Positions 11,205-19,577 of a DNA stretch of 64,000 nucleotides are shown piece after piece. The notes beneath the pieces are model-generated. The model was not told where the DNA came from and ran no database searches. It worked only from the letters and a program-made list of their open reading frames with translations. The DNA is taken from assembly GCF_014642275.1 (NCBI RefSeq), contig NZ_BMIM01000005.1, forward strand, positions 62,001 to 126,000, written 5' to 3'. A program made the position numbers and the translations under genes. Source of the stretch: Flavobacterium lutivivi (GTDB taxonomy: Bacteria; Bacteroidota; Bacteroidia; Flavobacteriales; Flavobacteriaceae). The first letter of the stretch is position 1. Each line of letters begins with the position of its first letter.

Positions 11205-11825
11205 TTATTTACATTCTAAAAGTTTTTGTTGCGCTCTATCCATTCCCCAAGAAGGTGAAAATGGGGTTTCTGGTTTATCTGTGCCAAAAAGTTCAATTGA
11301 ACGTGCAACTTCTTTGCAAAGTGCTTTAGTATCTGCTCCAGTCCATCGTGCTCCACCAATTTCAAATTCTGCTCTACAAAAAACAACTCTCGGATTATTT
11401 GGTGCAATAGCTATTGCTTTGTTATATTCTTCTCTTGCCAATCCTGAATATTTCATGCCATTTGTCATTGGATCTTGAACAATAATAGCCGTGTAAATCA
11501 TTGCTTGCATCACCATAAGTTCGGGATTTGACGGACTAATTAATGTTGCCTCATCTTGAGCTTTTTGTGCTTTTTCTATCAATGTAGCTGCATTTGCTTT
11601 GTTTGCTGGATTAAACGCTTCAGTTGTATTGATAAGTGCTACATAATAATTGGGTAACCAATTTGTTTTTTCTACAGAAGCTATTCTTTCCATAAGTGCA
11701 GATGCTTCGTTGGCTTTTCCTTCTTTCCATAGTCCGAGTGCTTTTCCCATACCTTGCTCATACTGTGATTGTGCAGTCAATAAACTACAAATAAAAAATG
11801 CGATTGTGGTAATAATTCTTGTCAT
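11205..11825 (-). CDS. Exported TPR-like protein upstream of the kinase
   Basis: The ATG at 11825 is preferred over a further upstream one at 11873 because it places a signal peptide (MTRIITTIAFFICSLLTAQSQ) at the start. The 206-residue product is helical, with two tetratricopeptide-like stretches (GLWKEGKANEASALMERIAS and YNKAIAIAPNNPRVVFCRAE). It ends 15 bases before the histidine kinase and heads the 2TM/LytTR operon, so it may act in the same envelope signalling pathway. I cannot name a specific family. A TACTTTTG -7 element lies 46 bases upstream. Confidence 0.75.
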   Translation of the reverse strand: MTRIITTIAFFICSLLTAQSQYEQGMGKALGLWKEGKANEASALMERIASVEKTNWLPNYYVALINTTEAFNPANKANAATLIEKAQKAQDEATLISPSNPELMVMQAMIYTAIIVQDPMTNGMKYSGLAREEYNKAIAIAPNNPRVVFCRAEFEIGGARWTGADTKALCKEVARSIELFGTDKPETPFSPSWGMDRAQQKLLECK

Positions 11826-11870
11826 GATTTCTGTTTTTTGATGATTAAAACTCTTTTTAAATTTCTTATT

Positions 11871-11878
11871 CAAAAGTA
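11871..11878 (-). promoter_or_regulatory. -7 element (TACTTTTG) for the TPR-kinase-2TM-LytTR operon
   Basis: On the minus strand this TAnnTTTG octamer lies 45 bases before the ATG at 11825. It separates the signalling operon from the TonB-dependent receptor gene upstream. No clear -33 TTG was found at the expected spacing. Confidence 0.45.
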
Positions 11879-11945
11879 CAATGCATTACTGTGTTTGAAA
11901 ATTAAATTGTACTGAACTGTAATTTTTTGATGATGAACTGTAATT

Positions 11946-14105
11946 TTATAAATTTTTCAATTGATTATCTGTTTTATCAGTGCTAATTGTCCAAAAGAAC
12001 CCTACAAAAAAGAACTGGTCAGCTGTTGGTGTAATTGCTCTTCTGTCATAAAACCCATCTACATTTGGTGTATTTGCATATTCATATCCAAATACATTTT
12101 TTGTGCTTAAAACATTATTTACCGAAAAATACAATATTTTTTGTTGTGAAATAAGATATGCCCAACTTAAACTAAGGTTATTGTATGCTTTCGTTTTTCC
12201 ATTCATGAACTGAATCTCATTTGGGTTATTATATGGTCTTCCAGTAGTAAAAGCATTGGTAATACTCAATTGAGATTTTAATTTATCTATCCAATATTTT
12301 CCAACCAGAGTTAAACTGTGTTTTGCAATAAAATTTGGAGTAACCTCTGTTGGGTAATTTTTATAATCTCTCTGACTATCTATGTAAGAATATGAAACCC
12401 AATATTCAAGGTATTTGAACGTTTTTCCATCTCTCCAAAAAACATCCAATCCATCTGCATAACCTTTCCCATTATTGCTATAAATGCTATTGTATTGTGG
12501 AGAATCTGTGTCGTATTTTACCAAATTGGAGTAATCCTTATAATACAATTCCGTTCTGAAAGTTTGCCTGTCTTTGCTGTATTGATAATTCAAAATGTAG
12601 TGTTGAGCTTTCTCACTTTCGAGAGAATGTTCATATTTCAAATAATCTTGTCTTGGTGCTTGTGAAAAATCACCATAGGCAAATGAGAATTGACCGCTTT
12701 TGGTAATTTTATAAGCAAGTGAAATTCTAGGTGATAAAGCTGTTTCATTTAGCAAATCATTATTTGAAAAACGAATGCCTGTTTTTGCTGCAAATTTTTT
12801 CGAGAAAAATATATCTGCTTCAACATATGATGCAAATATATTAGTATCATAACCACTCTTGTAATCAAAACTTGATTGATTGTCATAAAAATTTTCATCA
12901 AATTTTGTGATAAAATTATCAGCTCCAAAAGTTAGTTTTACTCTATCTGAAAACGATTTTCTAAATTTCAATTTCAATTGCGAAGCATTTTCTTTATTGT
13001 CAACATCATCAAGGTTTAATGCTATTTTATTGTTGTTGTATCCATAACTCAAACCTGTAAAAAACTGCCATTGATTTGCTAGATTTAATTTCAAAGATGA
13101 ATTTAGATAAAAGTTATTGTTTTTCAAATTCACTCTCAATTTATCAGGATAGTTAATACTTTCTTGGTTTATATCAAATCTTGAGGCGTCAAAGGCTGCA
13201 TACAACTTAAAAATCCCATTCGATAAATTATTTCTATAAACAGTTTCGCCTGATAATGATTGATAAGGTTTATTCCAATCAACATTTTGTGGAACTATCT
13301 TTTGATAGGGTTCAAGATTGAGATAGGCTGCATTAAAACTTAGCGAATTATTTTTCCATTTTTGAGTATTAGCTAAACCAAGCCCAACGGTCATCAAAGA
13401 AATATCTGTTTTTTCTTGATCTTCTTCATCTCTTGTATTTAGCAATAACACACTCGAAAGTGCTTCGCCATATTCTGCCGAATAACCTCCTGTTGAAAAT
13501 GACATTCCACTAAATAAAAATGGAGAAAATCTACCTCGAGTTGGCAAATTGTTTGTCGTTGCGCCATAAGGTTGAGCAACTCTAATTCCGTCAACAAACG
13601 TTTGTGTTTCATCTGCTTCACCACCACGAACAAAAAGTCTTCCGTCCTCGCCAACAGTTTGTGTTCCAGGAAGTGTTTGTAAAGCGGCAACTATATTTGC
13701 ATTTGAACCAGCTGTAGTAACAATATCTAAGGGTTTTAGAACAGAAACTCTAGCTTTTTCGCCAGCATCAAATGTTCCTGCAGTAACCACAACTGCATCA
13801 AGTGTATTGACGCTTTCTTTCATCTTGAACGTTTTATCTTTACACTCTTCAACTGTTATTGGTGTTTTTGACGTTTCATAAGTGAGAACACTTATTACCA
13901 ACATTTGACTTCCTTTCAACTCTGTTGAGAAAGTAAAATTTCCGTTTTCATCTGTTGTACTACCATCATAAGAGCCATCAATATATACATTGGCAGCAGG
14001 AATTGGATTGTTTTTATTATCTACTACTTTTCCAGAAACAGTGTTTTGGGCAAAAGATGTAATAAAGAATAATAAACTGGCAATTGTAATGTAAAAAGTT
14101 TTCAT
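11946..14105 (-). CDS. TonB-dependent receptor with CarboxypepD_reg-like domain
   Basis: The 719-residue outer-membrane protein starts with a signal peptide (MKTFYITIASLLFFITSFAQ) when the ATG at 14105 is used; an in-frame upstream ATG at 14141 would place 12 extra residues before it. Next comes a carboxypeptidase-regulatory-like beta domain (VSGKVVDNKNNPIPAANVYI), a plug domain (ALQTLPGTQTV, LFVRGGEADETQTFVDGIR) and a long beta barrel ending in an aromatic strand. No SusD partner lies nearby, so a glycan locus is unlikely; the substrate (siderophore, metal or other) cannot be told. It is 120 bases upstream of the signalling operon. Confidence 0.92.
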   Translation of the reverse strand: MKTFYITIASLLFFITSFAQNTVSGKVVDNKNNPIPAANVYIDGSYDGSTTDENGNFTFSTELKGSQMLVISVLTYETSKTPITVEECKDKTFKMKESVNTLDAVVVTAGTFDAGEKARVSVLKPLDIVTTAGSNANIVAALQTLPGTQTVGEDGRLFVRGGEADETQTFVDGIRVAQPYGATTNNLPTRGRFSPFLFSGMSFSTGGYSAEYGEALSSVLLLNTRDEEDQEKTDISLMTVGLGLANTQKWKNNSLSFNAAYLNLEPYQKIVPQNVDWNKPYQSLSGETVYRNNLSNGIFKLYAAFDASRFDINQESINYPDKLRVNLKNNNFYLNSSLKLNLANQWQFFTGLSYGYNNNKIALNLDDVDNKENASQLKLKFRKSFSDRVKLTFGADNFITKFDENFYDNQSSFDYKSGYDTNIFASYVEADIFFSKKFAAKTGIRFSNNDLLNETALSPRISLAYKITKSGQFSFAYGDFSQAPRQDYLKYEHSLESEKAQHYILNYQYSKDRQTFRTELYYKDYSNLVKYDTDSPQYNSIYSNNGKGYADGLDVFWRDGKTFKYLEYWVSYSYIDSQRDYKNYPTEVTPNFIAKHSLTLVGKYWIDKLKSQLSITNAFTTGRPYNNPNEIQFMNGKTKAYNNLSLSWAYLISQQKILYFSVNNVLSTKNVFGYEYANTPNVDGFYDRRAITPTADQFFFVGFFWTISTDKTDNQLKNL

Positions 14106-14209
14106 GGTTTTATTAATTATGACACAAAGTTGCATCAACATCCAAAACTAAAAAATATATAGTTACTCAATTGTAAAATTTAATGGATGAATTGTAAAAT
14201 ATTAGTTTG

Positions 14210-14217
14210 TAACTTTG
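14210..14217 (+). promoter_or_regulatory. -7 element (TAACTTTG) before the YciI-like gene
   Basis: The octamer matches TAnnTTTG and lies 15 bases before the ATG at 14233. It overlaps an in-frame TTG that could otherwise be misread as the start codon. Confidence 0.55.
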
Positions 14218-14232
14218 ATAAAAATAGAAATT

Positions 14233-14685
14233 ATGAAAAATATCTTTTTACTCCTCTTTATGCTTTTGGCTTCGATAGCTTTTGCTCAACAAGAAAATGC
14301 TTACGATGAAAAACTTGCCAAAGAGCTTGGAGCCGATGATTATGGAATGAAAACCTATGTGTTTTGTATTTTAAAAACAGGAAGCAATACCACTGCAACT
14401 CCCGAAGAACAATCAAAATTATTCAAAGGTCACATGGACAATATTATAAAATTATCCAATGAAGGTAAACTATCTGTTGCTGGACCATTCATGAAAAACG
14501 ATAAAAATTATAGAGGTATTTTTATTTTTAATGTATCAACCATTGAAGAAGCAAAAATTCTGGTTGAAAGTGATCCTGCGGTGCAAGCCAAAATCTTTGA
14601 AGCAGAATTAACGTTGTGGTACAGTAGCGCAGCGCTTCAAGAAGTTGGAAAAATTCATGAAAAAATTTCAAAAAATAAATTTTGA
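14233..14685 (+). CDS. Exported YciI-like protein
   Basis: The 150-residue product has a clear signal peptide (MKNIFLLLFMLLASIAFAQ) followed by a YciI/DGPF-like ferredoxin-fold domain: a strand YVFCILKTG, an HMDNIIKLSNEGKLSVAGPF helix-turn-strand, RGIFIFNV and an EEAKILVESDPA helix. The His of the HMDNI segment is the residue usually linked to catalysis in YciI proteins. Most YciI proteins are cytoplasmic, so an exported one suggests a periplasmic role. The upstream TTG at 14215 was rejected as start because the ATG fits the signal peptide and the promoter element lies over the TTG. Confidence 0.82.
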   Translation: MKNIFLLLFMLLASIAFAQQENAYDEKLAKELGADDYGMKTYVFCILKTGSNTTATPEEQSKLFKGHMDNIIKLSNEGKLSVAGPFMKNDKNYRGIFIFNVSTIEEAKILVESDPAVQAKIFEAELTLWYSSAALQEVGKIHEKISKNKF

Positions 14686-14774
14686 TTTTCAAAGGATTCC
14701 AACCATTTCTATAAATAGCCAAAAAATATTATCAACAATTCAATTTCGACTGTTTTAATTGATAATATAAATTT

Positions 14775-14782
14775 TACCTTTG
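14775..14782 (+). promoter_or_regulatory. -7 element (TACCTTTG) for the pRiA4b-like gene
   Basis: The octamer lies 22 bases before the ATG at 14805 and fits the TAnnTTTG consensus. Confidence 0.55.
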
Positions 14783-14804
14783 TCCGTTCAAAAAATATAT
14801 ACCT

Positions 14805-15338
14805 ATGATTTATAAATTCAGAGTAATTCTAGATGCCGAAGAAGATGTTTTCAGAGATATCGCAATAGACGAAGAAGACACTTTGGAAGATTTGCACAAC
14901 ACCATTGTTAACGCATTTGGATTTGACGGTTCAGAAGTTGCATCTTTTTACACATGTGATGATCAATGGAATCAAGAAGATGAAATTTCTCTTTTTGATA
15001 CTGGTGATATTCCAGGTCAACAAAAAATAATGAGTGATTATAGTCTTAATCAATTGTTGAGCAAAGACCAAACGAAGATTATCTATGTATATGATTTTAT
15101 AAACATGTGGACATTCTTTGTGGAATTGGCTGCTATTGAAGAAGCAGAAAGTGGTACTACATATCCTGACTTGCTTTTCTCTCATGGAATTTTACCAGCA
15201 ACTGCGCCTGAAAAAGATTTTGAAACTGAAGATGAAGATTTCTACTCTGAATTCAATGACGATTTAGACGATGATGACATGGACATGTTTGGCGATGATA
15301 GCTTCGAAGACTATGGTTTTGAAGAAAACTGGAACTAA
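14805..15338 (+). CDS. pRiA4b ORF-3 / IS1096 passenger TnpR-like fold protein
   Basis: The 177-residue cytoplasmic protein has the beginning of a pRiA4b ORF-3-like domain (YKFRVILDAEEDVFRDIAI, then LHNTIVNAFGF and FYTCDDQW) and a very acidic C-terminal tail (about residues 133-177, mostly Asp and Glu). Database names for this family mention a mobile-element passenger, but nothing mobile is seen here; it is widespread as a single gene in flavobacteria and its function is unknown. It precedes the nucleoid-associated protein gene by 23 bases, probably in one transcript. Confidence 0.8.
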   Translation: MIYKFRVILDAEEDVFRDIAIDEEDTLEDLHNTIVNAFGFDGSEVASFYTCDDQWNQEDEISLFDTGDIPGQQKIMSDYSLNQLLSKDQTKIIYVYDFINMWTFFVELAAIEEAESGTTYPDLLFSHGILPATAPEKDFETEDEDFYSEFNDDLDDDDMDMFGDDSFEDYGFEENWN

Positions 15339-15361
15339 CTTTTATATTTTTATTTACCAAA

Positions 15362-16420
15362 ATGATTAATCTTTTTAACGCACACATCGAAAGTTTATCC
15401 ATTCACAGAGTTGGAAACAAAAGCAGAAACGAAGAACTTTTTCTTTCTGAAAATACTGTTTCTGTCACTGATGAAATTACACCATTATTAAAAGAGTTTT
15501 TTTTCAAACCATTTAGAGAAAAAGAAGAAAACTATTTCCAATTTGCTCACGAAGTTGATTTAGAATATAACGAAATGTTCAACTTTGCTTCTGAGGTTTT
15601 TTCTAATCCAACTGAAATTCATGAGGTTTCAAAAAAAATCACAAAACATCTTTACGAACAATCAAATCATCCACATATAAAAAGTGGTGAAGTTTATGTT
15701 TGCTACCTTAATCATATCAGTATCAACAATGAACCAGTAGATGCAATTGGTGTTTTCAAGAGCGAAATAAAAACTGATTTTCTACAATTTGAAGAAAAAG
15801 ATACCAATCTTGAAATGATTCTTCAACACGGTATAAACTTGAACAAACTAGACAAAGGTTGTTTGATTTTCAACACCAAAAAGGAAGAAGGTTACAAGAT
15901 TCTAACTGTTGATAACAATCGCTATGATGCTCGCTACTGGCTAGAACATTTCCTAGCAGTTGATGCATTTCAGGATGAAAATTTCTTTACAAAAAAATAT
16001 TTAAAATTTTGTCAAGATTTTGCCAAAGACGTAGTGCTTCCTGCCGAAGACAAGAAGCAAGAAGTTTTGTTCATGAATAGAGCTGTAAATCATTTTGCGA
16101 AAAATAATGAATTTGAGGAAACAAAATTTTTGAACGAAGTAATCGATAATCCCGATTTGATACCAGAGTTTAAAAACTATAAAGTTGATAAAGGAGAAAA
16201 ATACAGCATTGAAGACATAACTACTTTTCCAATAGCCAACAGCGCTGTGAGTGATGCAAGAAAGAAGATAAAAAATGTAATCAACCTTGACACAAACATT
16301 CAAATAAAACTTGATTTCATAAATCCCGAAAGCGCCGAAAAATTTGTAGAAAAAGGTTGGGATGAAGAAAAACAGATGTATTATTACCTTGTTTATTTCA
16401 ATAAAGAACAAAAGAGTTAA
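15362..16420 (+). CDS. Nucleoid-associated protein, NdpA/YejK-like
   Basis: The 352-residue cytoplasmic protein begins with IESLSIHRVGNKSRNEELFLS and contains LLKEFFFKPF and GEVYVCYLNHI, which fit the nucleoid-associated protein NA37/YejK family. The YARYW-like segment (NNRYDARYWLEHFL) and FCQDFAKDVVLP are also family-like. Family members bind the nucleoid, but their precise job is unsettled. The acidic-tailed protein upstream is probably co-transcribed. A strong hairpin follows 10 bases past the stop. Confidence 0.85.
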   Translation: MINLFNAHIESLSIHRVGNKSRNEELFLSENTVSVTDEITPLLKEFFFKPFREKEENYFQFAHEVDLEYNEMFNFASEVFSNPTEIHEVSKKITKHLYEQSNHPHIKSGEVYVCYLNHISINNEPVDAIGVFKSEIKTDFLQFEEKDTNLEMILQHGINLNKLDKGCLIFNTKKEEGYKILTVDNNRYDARYWLEHFLAVDAFQDENFFTKKYLKFCQDFAKDVVLPAEDKKQEVLFMNRAVNHFAKNNEFEETKFLNEVIDNPDLIPEFKNYKVDKGEKYSIEDITTFPIANSAVSDARKKIKNVINLDTNIQIKLDFINPESAEKFVEKGWDEEKQMYYYLVYFNKEQKS

Positions 16421-16430
16421 AAAAATAGAA

Positions 16431-16460
16431 ATCCTCAAAACAAGTTTTGAGGATTTTTTT
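16431..16460 (+). terminator. Terminator after the nucleoid-associated protein gene (copy 1 of a near-identical pair)
   Basis: The stem ATCCTCAAAAC.../...GTTTTGAGGAT is followed by a run of T residues. The 30-base element recurs at 17210-17239 with only two differences. Confidence 0.85.
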
Positions 16461-16778
16461 GTAAGCATATTTTTTATTTATTATATTTGGATTAAGTTAT
16501 AGCTTAATTGTTACGTTCTTTATTTGTCATGAGCAATAACATATTAGCACATAGTAATCCTGAGTATAATTAAGGATGATTTAATTGTATCGATACAGCT
16601 ATCTCAATTTTTGAAAGTCAGACAAACATCAATATTCATAGTTGCGAATCTCCAAATAATTTATGGCAAGGATAAACTTCTGGCACATTGAGAGAAGTTG
16701 TAATAAATTTACCTCTTCCATCTGGTGCGGTTAAAAGTACGTCATTTGGAACAGCGCCATCAAATAGTTCAAATTAAC
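16461..16778. other. Gene-poor stretch with a possible coding remnant
   Basis: This is the only gene-free stretch longer than 300 bases. It has no start-to-stop frame of useful size. On the minus strand a 44-codon open stretch at about 16634-16768 reads like a piece of a folded protein (FELFDGAVPNDVLLTAPDGR, then VPEVYPCHKLFGD) and ends at a TGA, but has no usable start; the plus strand is also open there. I cannot assign a family. It may be a decayed gene fragment or chance. A weak hairpin (AATCCT/AGGATgATT) lies at about 16556-16583. Confidence 0.3.
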
Positions 16779-17174
16779 ATGGATAAAAAATATTTAAACA
16801 TAGCGGTAATAATATCTTTTTTAATGATTACCATTAATGGTGGAACTTTGACCTTAATGAACTTTTTATGGATTATTGTTGGGGTTTTTGGTAGCATAGT
16901 TGATTTGACATGTGTTGAATGTGGTCAAATAGAAGCATTACAAAGTCTCATTCTTTTATTGTTCACCATCGCAAGTCTTTTCTTTGTTCTCAGTAAGAAA
17001 AAAAATCTAAATTTAATTGGAGTCGGTATTCAATATTTTTATTTATTCCATTCCTTTAAGATTAAACATCTGGAATATTGGTATTATACTTTACCAACAT
17101 CAATTTATTTAATTCTAAGTTTGTTTTTTGTCTATTCAATTTTTTTCAATAATAAATTAATAAAGAATAATTAA
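16779..17174 (+). CDS. Small hypothetical membrane protein
   Basis: The 131-residue protein starts at the ATG at 16779; a TTG-like or ATG frame extension to 16725 would run into the gene-poor stretch and lacks a membrane-protein start. It has four predicted membrane segments (about 6-24, 28-47, 56-74, 105-125). A Cys-Val-Glu-Cys pair sits in the loop after segment two. I do not recognise a family. Flanking terminator copies suggest it is an inserted or recently rearranged unit. Confidence 0.6.
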   Translation: MDKKYLNIAVIISFLMITINGGTLTLMNFLWIIVGVFGSIVDLTCVECGQIEALQSLILLLFTIASLFFVLSKKKNLNLIGVGIQYFYLFHSFKIKHLEYWYYTLPTSIYLILSLFFVYSIFFNNKLIKNN

Positions 17175-17209
17175 ATTCTTTTTTTGAATTCAATCTAATC
17201 AATAGCTAT

Positions 17210-17239
17210 ATCCTCAAAAAAAGTTTTGAGGATTTTTTA
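17210..17239 (+). terminator. Terminator after the small membrane protein (copy 2 of a near-identical pair)
   Basis: The stem ATCCTCAAAA/TTTTGAGGAT is followed by a T-run. Compared with 16431-16460, 28 of 30 bases agree. Confidence 0.85.
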
Positions 17240-17296
17240 TTTGAATGATATAACAATTGAGCAAAAACATATAATATTTTAGTCAAAAGAAACGTT

Positions 17297-17304
17297 TACA
17301 TTTG
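17297..17304 (+). promoter_or_regulatory. -7 element (TACATTTG) before the BamA/TamA-like gene
   Basis: The octamer fits TAnnTTTG and ends 15 bases before the chosen ATG at 17320; it overlaps an in-frame TTG at 17302 that is therefore unlikely to be the start codon. Confidence 0.55.
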
Positions 17305-17319
17305 TTGAAACTTGCTTTG

Positions 17320-19152
17320 ATGAAGATAAAAATACATTATGTTTTTTTTCTATTGCTGTTGTCTGTTCATATTTCTTTTGGGCAAACTAGCAACAAAAAT
17401 CCTGATTCAATAAAAGTTTACAAAAACATTGAAGCTTATTCTAAAAGAAGTGGTTTTGGAAAATTTGTTCACAAACTTTTATTCAAATCAACAAGAAAAA
17501 AGCAACCAGCCGTTCAAAATGTTAGAAAAAAGTATCTACTAAAAAAATCATTTGACAAGCACGAAGGAAAAATCATCAGGAAGATTAAAATTGAAACACT
17601 CGATCCTTTTGGTTACTCACTTGACAATCCTGATGAAAAACCCAATGGTTTTGAAAAATTTGGCAATAGCTTGCATACAAAATCCAAAAACTGGACGATA
17701 AAAAATATTCTTTTAATCAGAGAAAATCAACCATTAGATTCATTATTAGCAAAAGAGTCTGAACGACTCGTTAGGAAACAAAGATTTACCCGAAGTGTTA
17801 TCATAAAACCTATCGATATAAATAGTAAAGACTCTGTTGATATTTCGGTTAGAGTATTGGACTCGTGGAGTTTAATTCCTACTGGTTCAATATCGAGTAG
17901 TAGAGGAACACTTGAGCTTACTGAAAGGAATTTTATGGGTTTGGGACACGAAATTGAATATGATTACACCAACCGATTTGAGGATAAAAAGAATGCAAGA
18001 ACCGCAAGCTACAGCATAAACAATTTTAGAAACACATTTATAAATACTACGCTACTTTATCAGACGACTCTAAACGATGCTTTGATAAAAAGTGCCAAAA
18101 TGGAACGCCGATTTTATTCCCCGTTTACACGTCTTGCTGGTGGAATTTATTTTGAAAACAAACGATTTTACGACTCTATTCCAGACATAACTGGTAATTT
18201 TAAAACATTTCAATTCAAAAGCGAAACCAGAGATTTTTGGTTTGGTCATTCACAAAAAATATTTAAAGGAAAAAACGAAGATTATAGAACAACGAACCTT
18301 ATTACAACTATTGGGTATAAAAAAATTGATTATCTCAACTCACCTTCAGTAACTTTTGACACCGAAAATTATTTTTCTGATGAAGAGCTATATTTAGCAA
18401 GCATTGGATTGAATACTCGAAAATTTGCTGAGGATAAATTTCTATTCAATTACGGAATAATTGAAGATGTTCCTTATGGACAGGTCTATTCTATAACTGG
18501 TGGTTTTCAGCATAAAAATTTTACTAAAAGAGCCTATTTTGGTGGCAGATTTGCCTATGGAGATTATTTTTCATTTGGTTATATTGGTAGTAATTTTGAA
18601 TGGGGAAGTTTTTTCAACGGTGGTTGTACAGAGGAAACCACATTCAAGGTTGAAGCAAATTATTTTACCAATCTTTTACCGCTGGGAAGTTGGAAAATCA
18701 GGCAATTTATAAAACCAACAATTGTATTTGGTAATCATCGTGCGCCGATTATTAAAGATAGAGTTACGCTAGAAGACCAAGATGGAATTTCGGGGTTTGG
18801 AAATCCTTTGATAAACGGAACAAAAAAATTGACTTTGGCTTTACAAACACAGACTTATGTTCCAGGTAATTGGCATGGATTTCACTTCAGTCCTTTTTAT
18901 AATATGACTTTGGGCTTTTTAGGAAATGAAACGAACAAAATTCTCAATGATAAATTATATTCTAAATTCAGTATTGGTGTCTTGATAAACAATGATTATT
19001 TGGTTTTTAATAGTTTTCAAATTTCTATTTCCTATTATCCTTCTATACCTTTTGAAGGAACAAATATTTTCAAAACTAACACGCTGAAAAACAATGATTT
19101 GTCACTTCCTGATTATGAAATTGGTCAGCCAAATATTGTAAATTTTAAATAA
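17320..19152 (+). CDS. BamA/TamA-like outer-membrane protein with POTRA-like region
   Basis: The 610-residue product has a signal peptide ending in SVHISFGQ, a basic linker (KSTRKKQ), a POTRA-like region (GKIIRKIKIETLDPFG, RENQPLDSLLAKESERLVRK, DSVDISVRVLDSW) and a C-terminal beta barrel with alternating aromatic residues. The POTRA-plus-barrel layout resembles the Omp85 superfamily but it is shorter than BamA (around 800) and ends in a non-aromatic tail after the last strand. A role in inserting or secreting outer-membrane proteins is inferred. It is transcribed alone. Confidence 0.75.
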   Translation: MKIKIHYVFFLLLLSVHISFGQTSNKNPDSIKVYKNIEAYSKRSGFGKFVHKLLFKSTRKKQPAVQNVRKKYLLKKSFDKHEGKIIRKIKIETLDPFGYSLDNPDEKPNGFEKFGNSLHTKSKNWTIKNILLIRENQPLDSLLAKESERLVRKQRFTRSVIIKPIDINSKDSVDISVRVLDSWSLIPTGSISSSRGTLELTERNFMGLGHEIEYDYTNRFEDKKNARTASYSINNFRNTFINTTLLYQTTLNDALIKSAKMERRFYSPFTRLAGGIYFENKRFYDSIPDITGNFKTFQFKSETRDFWFGHSQKIFKGKNEDYRTTNLITTIGYKKIDYLNSPSVTFDTENYFSDEELYLASIGLNTRKFAEDKFLFNYGIIEDVPYGQVYSITGGFQHKNFTKRAYFGGRFAYGDYFSFGYIGSNFEWGSFFNGGCTEETTFKVEANYFTNLLPLGSWKIRQFIKPTIVFGNHRAPIIKDRVTLEDQDGISGFGNPLINGTKKLTLALQTQTYVPGNWHGFHFSPFYNMTLGFLGNETNKILNDKLYSKFSIGVLINNDYLVFNSFQISISYYPSIPFEGTNIFKTNTLKNNDLSLPDYEIGQPNIVNFK

Positions 19153-19267
19153 AAAGTAAGTTTTTACTTTGATAAATAGTTGAAATCAAGCAGTTTGTCG
19201 ATAAAATTTCTTTATATAAACAATTGATAGTAAGTTTATTACAACCAAATCAACACTAAACTACATT

Positions 19268-19543
19268 ATGATGCTCTACTACATTTATCCCAAACTAGTT
19301 TCAAAAAACTACAGGTGTTCATGGTTTGGACATCAATATGTTTTAACTCAAAAAGTAAATAGTCACTTCCAAGAATTTGAATGCAAGCATTGCAAATCGC
19401 AAGTCACAAATGATTCTAGAGGAAATAAAATTATACTCACCGAAGAGTTAAAAGAAATAAACAAAACCCTGCATTATCTACATATTCGAAACGAATTTGT
19501 AAATCATTTTTACAATCGACAAAAAAATCGAGTAACAAATTGA
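19268..19543 (+). CDS. Small Cys/His protein preceding an ABC exporter
   Basis: The 91-residue protein has a CSWFGHQY segment near residue 18 and a CKHCKSQV pair near residue 40, an arrangement that could hold a zinc ion, as in small prophage-type DUF1660-like proteins. The rest is charged. It is conserved-looking but I cannot name it with confidence. Its stop is two bases before a GTG frame and 34 bases before the preferred TTG start of the ABC ATPase, so the two are likely co-transcribed. Confidence 0.6.
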   Translation: MMLYYIYPKLVSKNYRCSWFGHQYVLTQKVNSHFQEFECKHCKSQVTNDSRGNKIILTEELKEINKTLHYLHIRNEFVNHFYNRQKNRVTN

Positions 19544-19577
19544 TGTGTCATTCGTCCTATTTGAAAATGATTTCGAA

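Noticed and set aside
14805-15338. Sign of a mobile element because of the IS1096/TnpR name of the family
   Set aside because: No inverted repeats, transposase or composition change; the name is historical.
19545-19577. GTG start for the ABC ATPase
   Set aside because: The extra 11 residues do not resemble ATPase N-termini; the TTG at 19578 gives a typical start.
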